Shown here in pieces: positions 8,057 to 16,099 of a stretch of 64,000 bases of DNA. Origin of the DNA: Candidatus Electrothrix scaldis (lineage in GTDB: Bacteria > Desulfobacterota > Desulfobulbia > Desulfobulbales > Desulfobulbaceae); NCBI GenBank assembly GCA_033584155.1, contig CP138355.1, forward strand, positions 2,985,826-3,049,825, in the 5' to 3' direction. Every line of letters starts with the position of its first letter. Position 1 is the stretch's first letter. The position numbers and the translations under genes are program-made. The notes beneath the pieces are model-generated. The model was not told the origin of the DNA, made no database searches, and saw nothing but the letters and a program-made list of their open reading frames with translations.

Positions 8057-9291
8057 TACTGGGACGGGGACTGAGAAACAGGCTGAAGAGCAAAATTGGT
8101 CATCCAGAGATCGCCACGGATGAGACTGTCTATGTTGCGGCTTGGGAGACGACGCAGACGAACTACTATTCCCTGCTGACATTCTTCAGGGAGTAAAAAA
8201 TCTAACGTAAATTGAGCCCATTCCTGATCCGGTAGAACCATCTCTGTTTTGGCTGTTAGGGAACATTCACGTCCGACTATCTCAACAAAAGGACGCTGGT
8301 CAGTGCTTATACCTTTACTGCGTAACTCACCTGTTAGTATATAATGCTGGTTACTAGTATGTGAAAGAGGAATAATTTGACTGACATGGTGAAAATTAAT
8401 ATTTTTTTTTCCAGCAAAGCGGATATGCAATGATGAAGGTCCAACAAGTGGTGTTTCCGTTTCGGTTTTGACACCTTCAGGCTGCCAAATACGCCAGCCA
8501 AAGCCTTTTTTTACGAGTGGAAGGGCAAAATTTCCATTATACAGCAGGGCATCATTTTGATAAAAGAGTTTCCATATTTCAGCCGCATCTGTTGTTTTCT
8601 CTTCCTTTATCAGTAAGTTGATATACGGAAGAATTTTTTGTGCTTCGAGCTGGGTATGATCTAGCATCGGCCAGAGAAAATCAGCTGTATCTCGCTTGTT
8701 AAGTCGTAAAGCATGGTAGAATAAATTTTCTGCGTTCACCTTGCCCATTTTTTTTAAAAGGTCACCTGGGGCAGGCCAAAGAGAAAAAGAAAAGTCGAGC
8801 ACTTTTCTTTTTGTTTTCCACGTAAGATTATCTTGCTGTAAAAGCCAAGCAAGGTCTGATGTGAGAATATCATCTCTTCCAATAAGGTAGGCCAGCATTG
8901 CTTTTTCCCAGCGCCAGCGAAGAACGTCCTTCATTAGGTCATCAAGGTATTCCAGGATCTCATTAGCCTTTGACCTGTGACCAGAATTATTTTCCAGTTC
9001 TGCCAAGGTAAGCCATGCTGGTATATAGACAGGGTCAGTTCGTAATGCTTTGTGGAGCCATTCCTTAGCCTGCCCATAATTACCCAACAGAATATCTTCC
9101 TTACTATACTCGACTAAAAATTTAGGCTCAGTTTGATGTTTTTTAATAACCTCTTGATTTGAAAAGTTATTGTATGCAGACTGCACCACTAGAGCTATAC
9201 GCAACTGGTAAAGCCCAAGTCCCATGAGACTAAAAAAAAGAATACTGGATAAGAGTATACTGTGTTCGCGCACGACAACCTTATAACTCAA
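8056..9291 (-). CDS. TPR plus beta-sandwich membrane protein of EPS locus
   Basis: The 411-residue product has one N-terminal TM segment (about 10-35), a TPR-like helical region (about 55-250; GNYGQAKEWLHKALRTDP is a clear TPR helix pair) and a C-terminal beta-rich domain (about 260-400) that resembles carbohydrate-binding modules, with repeated Trp, Phe and Tyr strands. Most of it should be periplasmic. It sits between the Wzc-like kinase and the J-domain gene, sharing TAATG with the latter. Proteins of this layout occur next to O-antigen-ligase-like genes in exopolysaccharide loci. I infer a role in polymer binding or export complex assembly. Confidence 0.7.
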   Translation of the reverse strand: MSYKVVVREHSILLSSILFFSLMGLGLYQLRIALVVQSAYNNFSNQEVIKKHQTEPKFLVEYSKEDILLGNYGQAKEWLHKALRTDPVYIPAWLTLAELENNSGHRSKANEILEYLDDLMKDVLRWRWEKAMLAYLIGRDDILTSDLAWLLQQDNLTWKTKRKVLDFSFSLWPAPGDLLKKMGKVNAENLFYHALRLNKRDTADFLWPMLDHTQLEAQKILPYINLLIKEEKTTDAAEIWKLFYQNDALLYNGNFALPLVKKGFGWRIWQPEGVKTETETPLVGPSSLHIRFAGKKNINFHHVSQIIPLSHTSNQHYILTGELRSKGISTDQRPFVEIVGRECSLTAKTEMVLPDQEWAQFTLDFLLPEECQQGIVVRLRRLPSRNIDSLIRGDLWMTNFALQPVSQSPSQ

Positions 9292-9324
9292 TAAAGAATT
9301 CAGCTAGGAATTTGAGAAATACTG

Positions 9325-11634
9325 CTATCTTTCATTGCTGGAGGCACCATAGTTATAATCATACTGGTATGCATAATAACTATATTTACTGTAGGCACCA
9401 TATCCCTTTTGTTTTCCGGTCTTATTGACAATTGTACCAAGAATTTTTCCGTTTACGTTCAAAACGGAGCGGCGAAAATGTTTTACCCCATCGCGTGGAG
9501 TATCCCCTTCAACAGTAATCAAAATAAGGCCATCAACCATATTCGCTAAGACTAAAATCTCTGCAAATCCCTGGAAAGGGGGGCCGTCAAGAATAACATG
9601 ACTATAATGCTCACTGACCGTTTTGAGCAGCTCGCGCATTCTGTTGGAGGCAATCAGTTCGGCAGGGTTAGGAGGTAACGGACCACTGGAAATATAATCT
9701 AAGCCCTTATAATCAGTTTTTTGAATGACTTCTTTTAATGTACTGATGCCGCTAAGAACACTGGAGAGCCCTTCTCCTTTTCTTTCCGCATCAAAAACAC
9801 GGTGAAGGCTAGGCTTTCTCAAGTCAACATCAATAATTAAACAGTTATCACCGCTTGAAAGATAAGAGAGGGCTGTATTAGTTGATAGCGAACTTTTACC
9901 TGCACCTGGAAGAATACTAGTGACAAGGATTGCTTTTGGTGGATGTTCAGCTGCTGAAAGATCAATAGAGGTTATAGCGGTGCGAATCGATTCAGCAACG
10001 GGGGAACGAGGATCTGTATATGATTTCAAAGCCATATCTTTCCGCTTATTAACACATTCCTTATCAAAAGGAATAAGTCCAAGAACAGGTATGTGAAATC
10101 TATCAATCATTTCCTCTGGGTTTTTAATAGTATCATCAAGATATTCAAGGAGAAAAGCGAGCCCTAACCCACAGAACAAGCCGAGCAACAAGCCGAGTAG
10201 CAGGTTACGCGCAACTTTTGGGCTTGATGGGTATAAGGGGACTCTTGATCTATCTACTATATTAATATTGGTAACCGCAGCTCCTAATGTTGCTTCAATT
10301 TCTTTTGCTCTCTGCAAGAGACTCTCATAGATAGTTTTATTCGTTTCAGTCTCTCGCAAAAGAATTTTGTATTGTGTTGCTCTATCATTCAGTTCAATAG
10401 CCCTTTGTTTCTGCTCATTGGCTTTAACTTCTAAGTACTCTTGCTTTTTCAGAGCAGCTTCGTAGTCGTTTTTTATCGACTCAATGATAAAGAGCTTTTC
10501 TTCACGTATTCTCTCCTTTAGATCATTAATTTTAGCCTGTAGCTGCTGCATTTTGGGGTATGCAGGTTTAAAGGTTGTGGAAAGGTCCTGATATTCAGTT
10601 GCGAGAAGGGAGTATTCAGCTTTGAGATTTTTGATAAGATCATCCTGAAGAATTTGAGGAAGATTTTGGTTATTCTTGCTTATAGCCTGTTGATAGAGGG
10701 ACTCTTTACTAATACGTTCAGCACGAGCCTTAGCTAAGGCATCATTGAGTTCTTCCAGCTGACGCATAATGAGATTGAGCTTGGGGTCCATTGAAACCAA
10801 GCCTGCTTGCCGAGAAAAATTATTGAGTTCCTTTTCTGATTGTTCAAGTTTGATTTGAGCTGTAACAATCTGTTTTTCAAGGAATTGAGCGGCATTCTTT
10901 GAGGAATCAATATTGGTATCCATGAGCATCTGAATAAACTCATTCATGGCCGTATTGATTATATCTGCGGAGAGTTGAGGAGCTGGTGTTTCAATACTAA
11001 GCTGAATGAGCTCGCTATTACGGACTGGCGATATTTTGAGATCATCCTGAAGTTTTTTAACAATGCTGTCGATTATTAATCGTTTTTGTTCGTCTTGTGA
11101 TAGATTTTCATTTTCTCCAGAACTGAGGCGAACAAAGTTACGCACAGAATCTAGAGTAGTTTTAATAATTGACTTTAAATTTAAGCCGTTATCTGTCTTA
11201 CTGGCGATTTCATCGTTAAAAAAAGGATTATTAATGAGATCAAGTTTGTCAATTATCCGCATTGTCAGCTGTTCGCTTTCCAGGAGGTTTACCTGTGTCT
11301 GCTGAAATTCCATAGTTTTGAGGGCGCTTGACTGGATATCCTCGAAATTTGTGAGCTGCCCCTGTGATGCAGAGGCCTTGATGGTTCCTTTTCCTTGAAA
11401 TTTTGGCGTGCTTGTTAAGGTAAAGAGTGTTGTGCCAAAAAAAATAAAAAGAAGGACGAGAAGAACTGAAAGTTTGCGTCTAACTATAACATCCAGGTAA
11501 TCACGCAAATGGATTTCTTCATCCTGTAAAGGAGCAATATGTTCCTTGTAGTCTGTAGAGGGAAGGTTCTGGTTACCATTTGAGCTTCCGATAACTATTT
11601 GCCGTTCTAACTCATTTTGTTGTGCTGGAGTCAT
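9325..11634 (-). CDS. Wzc-like chain-length regulator / BY-kinase
   Basis: Exopolysaccharide co-polymerase fused to a bacterial tyrosine kinase, 769 residues. The N-terminal Wzz domain follows a TM segment at about 54-72. A long coiled-coil periplasmic region (about 180-440) leads to a second TM segment at about 475-497 next to the Pro-rich SRVPLYPSSPK block. The kinase has Walker A (GAGKSSLST, about residue 576), Walker A' (LIIDVDLRKPS) and the ILDGPP motif. The C-terminus is a tyrosine cluster (KGYGAYSKYSYYAYQYDYNY), the usual autophosphorylation tail. In this family cyclic phosphorylation controls oligomerisation and polymer length. It lies between the Wzy-like gene and the TPR/beta-sandwich gene, all on the same strand. 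Confidence 0.92.
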   Translation of the reverse strand: MTPAQQNELERQIVIGSSNGNQNLPSTDYKEHIAPLQDEEIHLRDYLDVIVRRKLSVLLVLLFIFFGTTLFTLTSTPKFQGKGTIKASASQGQLTNFEDIQSSALKTMEFQQTQVNLLESEQLTMRIIDKLDLINNPFFNDEIASKTDNGLNLKSIIKTTLDSVRNFVRLSSGENENLSQDEQKRLIIDSIVKKLQDDLKISPVRNSELIQLSIETPAPQLSADIINTAMNEFIQMLMDTNIDSSKNAAQFLEKQIVTAQIKLEQSEKELNNFSRQAGLVSMDPKLNLIMRQLEELNDALAKARAERISKESLYQQAISKNNQNLPQILQDDLIKNLKAEYSLLATEYQDLSTTFKPAYPKMQQLQAKINDLKERIREEKLFIIESIKNDYEAALKKQEYLEVKANEQKQRAIELNDRATQYKILLRETETNKTIYESLLQRAKEIEATLGAAVTNINIVDRSRVPLYPSSPKVARNLLLGLLLGLFCGLGLAFLLEYLDDTIKNPEEMIDRFHIPVLGLIPFDKECVNKRKDMALKSYTDPRSPVAESIRTAITSIDLSAAEHPPKAILVTSILPGAGKSSLSTNTALSYLSSGDNCLIIDVDLRKPSLHRVFDAERKGEGLSSVLSGISTLKEVIQKTDYKGLDYISSGPLPPNPAELIASNRMRELLKTVSEHYSHVILDGPPFQGFAEILVLANMVDGLILITVEGDTPRDGVKHFRRSVLNVNGKILGTIVNKTGKQKGYGAYSKYSYYAYQYDYNYGASSNER

Positions 11635-11774
11635 AATTGGTTATTTTTAGGGCTGTTAAATAAATTTGATTAAAATTCTGCATTATGAAGAGCAAAATTT
11701 ATTAATGTAGATAACTGAGCAAAGTTAGGATGAAAAAAGCTTCATCAAGAGCGCTCAGATCCAGGTAATAGTAT

Positions 11775-13226
11775 TTAATTTTTATTATGTAAGAGGTGCT
11801 CTGTTGCTTGTGCTCCGTGCTGGAGCAAGCTAATTAGGGTTGTAGCATATAATAAATTAGCTGGAAGTCGCCAGCCAAAATCAACAGTACCATGCACAAG
11901 GAAGCCTATCAATGCTGCAGCTGATACCAAAGCAATGATAGCAGAAGAAGGAAGGTGAGTTAAACTTGTTTTTGTGTAGGGCCATATTTTTTTTATTGTG
12001 CGCGAGAATATTACAAGGAAAACGCAGAAGAAAAATACTGCTAATGGAAGACCGAGCTCTATTGCAAGTTCAAGATAATCGTTATGTGCGTGATCAAAAG
12101 CTAAGTTTTCTGGAAAAAATTTAAGATAAATAGGAGAAAGAGTGATGTATGAACCAATACCAGCTCCTAAAAAAATATAATCGTAAAGCATAGGCAAACT
12201 CGAAAACCATATATTTAATCGAATTTCACCGGATTGCTGAATGAGCATAAAACGCTCGAATATATTCGTGAATCCAATTATTGAACCATAGAATATGGAG
12301 ATAAGGAGAAGGGTACTAGTAAGGAATATTTTTTTTTGATAGCCTCCCGGTATTATTATAAGCAGTATAAAAAGGATAAGTAGCATAGAGAGAGACCCGC
12401 CTCTTGACTGGGAAAAAAGGTTTGCCAGCATAAGGATTGAGGTAATAAAAAGGAGTATATATGCTTGTAAACGATAATTTGTTTGAGAATGAGAATGTTT
12501 TTTCTTTTTTCTACGGCGTGGTTGTTGTGAGAGCACGGATCGTGAGTGTTTCTTGTGAATTTGACCCCTGAAATAAAGAAGTGCTGTTCCAAAAGTAAGA
12601 GGCCAAATCATGTTAAGAAGAGCCGCATATTGATTTTTATAAATTATAGTGCCACGAGCCATGCCTTTAAATTGTTTGATATCGTTTAGCCAAAGCACGC
12701 CCATTTCAGGATTTGTTACCTGAACCAAGCCATACATGGCCTCAAATAAACCAATAATAGAGCATGTATAGAGAACTTTTTTCAGAAATGCTTGATCGTT
12801 TTTGAGTAGAATGAGAAGCGTTAATGCATAAAGAACTAAAGCTATTAAAAAGGTAAAAAATAATATTCCTGCGTTAGGATGATGACTTAGGGGGGCATAC
12901 TGAATGTTTGTGCTACTGAGCTGATTTGCTGCTTGTATATATGCAAAACGAGCTGGCGAGATTACCTGAATCCATGCAAGAGGAAGAGGAACTGTAGAAA
13001 AAGCAACAGAAAGTATAAATAAAGAAAAGCTAATAATCCCAAGAGAGGATATATGAAAAACAGGGAATTGTTTTTTATTTACTATAAGCCAGCTACCCAG
13101 TAGAGAGTATATAGAAAAAGTATATAATCCCGTAATAATAGGATGTACAGCTCCAAAAAGGATAGGTATTGTAGCCAAAAAAAAGAGTACAGCTATTTGA
13201 GCTGTTTTTTTAAATTTAATAACCAC
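11775..13226 (-). CDS. O-antigen ligase / Wzy-like polymerase
   Basis: A 483-residue inner-membrane protein with about twelve hydrophobic segments. The Wzy_C (O-antigen ligase) domain is marked by GAGIGSY and by FDHAHNDYLELAIELG, the HxHNxYLxxxxExG signature in the large periplasmic loop. A strongly basic cytoplasmic loop (RRRKKKKHSHS) lies near residue 235. It either polymerises lipid-linked repeat units or ligates the polymer; within a Wza/Wzc locus the polymerase role is more likely. It starts 16 bases after the Wza-like gene, and 140 bases separate it from the kinase gene downstream. Confidence 0.88.
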   Translation of the reverse strand: MVIKFKKTAQIAVLFFLATIPILFGAVHPIITGLYTFSIYSLLGSWLIVNKKQFPVFHISSLGIISFSLFILSVAFSTVPLPLAWIQVISPARFAYIQAANQLSSTNIQYAPLSHHPNAGILFFTFLIALVLYALTLLILLKNDQAFLKKVLYTCSIIGLFEAMYGLVQVTNPEMGVLWLNDIKQFKGMARGTIIYKNQYAALLNMIWPLTFGTALLYFRGQIHKKHSRSVLSQQPRRRKKKKHSHSQTNYRLQAYILLFITSILMLANLFSQSRGGSLSMLLILFILLIIIPGGYQKKIFLTSTLLLISIFYGSIIGFTNIFERFMLIQQSGEIRLNIWFSSLPMLYDYIFLGAGIGSYITLSPIYLKFFPENLAFDHAHNDYLELAIELGLPLAVFFFCVFLVIFSRTIKKIWPYTKTSLTHLPSSAIIALVSAAALIGFLVHGTVDFGWRLPANLLYATTLISLLQHGAQATEHLLHNKN

Positions 13227-13242
13227 CTTTTTTACGCACTTA

Positions 13243-14274
13243 TTATCTACCAGCTCTTCTGTCCACAGATGGATTTTGGTAATTGATTCCTGTCCCCATG
13301 AATCCTAATGAAAATCCTAATCCTGTTGACAAAAGCCCAGAACTGCTTGATTCAGCATAGACAACATCCTGATCTTGGAGTTTAATGCTGTCCCCGACAC
13401 CTTCTTGCAGTTCACTAAAACTTAAACTAATAATATTCCGTTTCCCTTCGCCTGTATAACGAATGATTTTTATTTTATCATTATCGGCATACGCTGTTAA
13501 ACCTCCAGCTAAAACAATTGCTTCGGTAATTGTCATTTCACCTTTTAAAGGATATGTCCCTGGGTTTCTCACCGCTCCATCAACAAAGCATTTTCCAGCT
13601 TCAGGTACAAAAATAACATCACCACCCGCTATCGCGACATTAAAATTCATATCGCCACGTTTAATAAGCGCATCCAAATCAATAATGTAATTTTTAATTG
13701 CCCCGGTTTTGCGATCTTTTCGAGAGAGATAGGCAATTGGTGCAGAGTCCTCAGTGACCCCCTGTGCAACTGCAATGATATCGAGTAAGCGTCTCCCTGA
13801 AACATAGTCGTAGTTACCAGGTGTAGTGAAAGCTCCGACAAGAGTAATTTGATCACTTATTTTTTCTTTTACAAAAACAGATACATGTGGATCTCGAAGG
13901 TATTTTTCTTTGAGAAGTTGTTCTATTTTTTCTTCCGCCTCCGCCGCTGTAAGCCCAAGTACTTCGACTTGATCTAAAATAGGAAGGCTTACATAGCCCC
14001 TTGAACTAACTCGTGTTTCTGTATTTAGTTCTTCTGATTCAAGAACATTAACCGAAATAAGGTCTCCAGGTCCTAAGATTGATTCTGCTTCATCCAGAGG
14101 GGCTGTAAGTACAGAATCAAACATGTTTTGTTGGACGGTTCGACTGGCGAGTTGGTCAGCCTGCTGAGTAAACTCTTCAAGATTAACATTGCTTTCAAAT
14201 TGTTCGCTAGCGCAACCACTAAGTATTAATAAAAAAAATATAAGCAGGAGTGATGCGAGTTTTTTTATTGGCAT
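13243..14274 (-). CDS. Wza-like polysaccharide export lipoprotein
   Basis: Outer-membrane polysaccharide export protein, 343 residues. It has a lipoprotein signal with lipobox LSGC (lipidated Cys21), a Poly_export domain at about 65-155 (GPGDLISVNVLESEELNTE) and SLBB domains at about 160-290 (ITLVGAFTTPGNYDYVSG and CFVDGAVRNPGTYPLKGE are the two starts). In the family it forms the octameric outer-membrane channel that docks on Wzc. It lies between the FecR-like gene and the polymerase or ligase gene on the minus strand. Confidence 0.92.
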   Translation of the reverse strand: MPIKKLASLLLIFFLLILSGCASEQFESNVNLEEFTQQADQLASRTVQQNMFDSVLTAPLDEAESILGPGDLISVNVLESEELNTETRVSSRGYVSLPILDQVEVLGLTAAEAEEKIEQLLKEKYLRDPHVSVFVKEKISDQITLVGAFTTPGNYDYVSGRRLLDIIAVAQGVTEDSAPIAYLSRKDRKTGAIKNYIIDLDALIKRGDMNFNVAIAGGDVIFVPEAGKCFVDGAVRNPGTYPLKGEMTITEAIVLAGGLTAYADNDKIKIIRYTGEGKRNIISLSFSELQEGVGDSIKLQDQDVVYAESSSSGLLSTGLGFSLGFMGTGINYQNPSVDRRAGR

Positions 14275-14400
14275 TTTTAATGAGCTAATATAATTAGAAA
14301 TTTATTTTGTTAGTATATCAAGCTAAGGAAGAGCTTTTCAAGAGATGCAGAGAGGAGACTATTTAACAACAAATAGCCTCCTCGGCGGAGAATCCATAGC

Positions 14401-15351
14401 TTATATATTTGCGCTTGGATTACTGGTGGTTGTCGTACTCGTAGAAGAGGATGATGATGTTCCGCTTGAACTAGAGGAGGTACTTTGTGAGGAAGTAGAC
14501 GATCCAGAAGTGCTAGATGTTCCTGAAGTCGCAGATGTAGATGCTAGTGCATCGTCATCATCGTCATCCAGATATTCGTATACCCCCCAAGCTGCTACGG
14601 CTCCTACAGTGGTCCCCGCTACGATGGCATCTGTGCCCCACAACATTGCTCCTGCTTTATCAGCATCACATTCTTTACCCATATTCTCATCGTTACAGTA
14701 CCAATCTTCGTTATCATTGTCGCACAATCTTCCTGCATTATCACTATTGCATTCCCAATCGCCATTATCATCCGCAACAGCAGGTTCTTCGGATGCATCA
14801 GTCGCAGGAGCGCCCACATCTGCCTGTGCCAGTAGAATATAGTTATTGCTATCTATAGTTTTTGTGCCTTCAGCTGAGTTAAACACTAATCGTCCTGCGT
14901 ATACACCTATCTTGGTATCACCAGACGGAGTTAATTCCATATAACCACGAACTGGTGACGAGGAGCTTACATTATAAACGACATCAGCACTAGCATACTG
15001 TCTGTCTGCTGTATAGAAACCCATTTTTCCTACGGAACCCGTAAGAACGAAATCAAGCTTACCCTTTTTAAGAAGAAGGTTGAACTGTTCCTGACTATCC
15101 TTCACGGCTAATTCAGAGCCAGCTGTCCCGATAATTGAGACTCCTGTTGATTTAACCATGCATTGATCGTTGCAAATTAACAGTGCCTCTTCGTCAACAG
15201 GATTTTGACCGGTTAAGGTGTTAACCTGTTTGCCTCCCTTGTAGACAGATATGTTTCCTTCTGCAAGTACGCCAGCCATTACCTGCGAGCTTGCAAACCC
15301 AGTCGCCATAAGTGCGGCTAATACATAAGCACTTAGTGTTTTTCTTTTCAT
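14401..15351 (-). CDS. FecR-domain secreted protein with Asp/Ser-rich tail
   Basis: A 316-residue exported protein. The start is the ATG at 15351 (AAAGGAG eight bases upstream, followed by a clean signal peptide), not the in-frame ATG 59 codons earlier. After the signal peptide comes a FecR-like beta domain (about 28-190; EGNISVYKGGKQVN and GTAGSELAVKDS are typical strands). Then follows an Asp/Asn-rich segment with repeated Cys in DWECNSDNAG, DWYCNDENMG and similar units. Next is a Gly/Ala stretch that may span the membrane, six consecutive Asp, and a Ser/Thr-rich tail. FecR-like proteins are common in exopolysaccharide and PEP-CTERM loci. This is the first gene of the operon. Confidence 0.8.
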   Translation of the reverse strand: MKRKTLSAYVLAALMATGFASSQVMAGVLAEGNISVYKGGKQVNTLTGQNPVDEEALLICNDQCMVKSTGVSIIGTAGSELAVKDSQEQFNLLLKKGKLDFVLTGSVGKMGFYTADRQYASADVVYNVSSSSPVRGYMELTPSGDTKIGVYAGRLVFNSAEGTKTIDSNNYILLAQADVGAPATDASEEPAVADDNGDWECNSDNAGRLCDNDNEDWYCNDENMGKECDADKAGAMLWGTDAIVAGTTVGAVAAWGVYEYLDDDDDDALASTSATSGTSSTSGSSTSSQSTSSSSSGTSSSSSTSTTTTSNPSANI

Positions 15352-15424
15352 CGTTGACTCTCCTTTGTTGTGAGATGCAGGCGGTTTTTTAAAAAAATTC
15401 TGATATACTTTACCGTGCCCAAAA

Positions 15425-15430
15425 ATTATA
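15425..15430 (-). promoter_or_regulatory. Candidate extended -10 of EPS operon
   Basis: On the minus strand TATAAT is preceded by TTGTA, about 75 bases before the FecR-like start. No good -35 is seen, so this is tentative. Confidence 0.35.
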
Positions 15431-15534
15431 TACAAGTAAAAAAACTTTGCTTTTAGGGTGATAAAACATAATTTTGTGATACGGTTACTGAGGATGCTGT
15501 CTTTTCGAGAGGTTGTATCCTGATGCATAAATTT

Positions 15535-15564
15535 AACCCCTCTTTGCCTGATGGGAGAGGGGTT
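15535..15564. terminator. GC hairpin, possible terminator
   Basis: AACCCCTCT (15535-15543) pairs with AGAGGGGTT (15556-15564). On the plus strand the stem runs into a four-T tail. No plus-strand gene precedes it, so its role is unclear; it may insulate the two divergent units. Confidence 0.4.
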
Positions 15565-15726
15565 TTGCTAACTGTTTGTTATTTTAGTTTAAAAAATTCA
15601 ACCTTGATCGTATTTTTTTTACCGGGCGATCTTTGGGAGTAACGCCTTGATTTTTTTGCTTGTGAAGGATACAACTTGTGCTGCCCTTCTTCTTGAGGAT
15701 TAAATATTGAAATAAGTTGAATTTAT

Positions 15727-15756
15727 TTGACAAATTTATTTTTGATACTTTATAAT
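15727..15756 (+). promoter_or_regulatory. Near-consensus sigma70 promoter for chemosensory cluster
   Basis: TTGACA (15727-15732), an 18-base spacer, then TATAAT (15751-15756). Both hexamers are perfect. It points at the REC/DUF4388 gene 340 bases downstream, implying a long untranslated leader or a small RNA. Confidence 0.6.
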
Positions 15757-16099
15757 CATTTCTATTTTTATTAAAAGTAGTAAGCTGTTTTTTCGGGGTG
15801 CTCTGAACAATATTTAATGTAAATTATCATAGTGTCGTGTGTGAAGCTCTAACATAGAGTAGGTTGCGTGAGGGTAACATTTGATTTTCTGAGGTTGCTT
15901 TTGTGTTTTAATGTATACAACACGGAAAGTAGTACTTTGCAGGTATGAGAATTTATTGCTTCCTTGATAGGGATTTATTAATCTCAGGAAACCTCTCGGG
16001 TAGATACTGATTGCTCTCGTGGAATGTTCCAAATTCAGCCAGATGAAGAAACGAAACGGGTGTGTTCTTGTTTAAAGGCAAACGTATAAGAGCTGTTCA

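Larger units (their letters stand above)
15352..16099. other. Intergenic regulatory region, 748 bp
   Basis: AT-rich gap between the minus-strand exopolysaccharide operon and the plus-strand chemosensory cluster. It contains an extended -10 element for the FecR-like gene, a GC hairpin at 15535-15564, a near-consensus plus-strand promoter at 15727-15756 and then about 340 bases of leader before the ATG at 16100. No convincing coding sequence is seen. Confidence 0.7.

Noticed and set aside
14345-14842. Plus-strand ORF with Asp, Glu, Val and Ser runs
   Set aside because: It mirrors the low-complexity tail of the FecR-like gene on the other strand.
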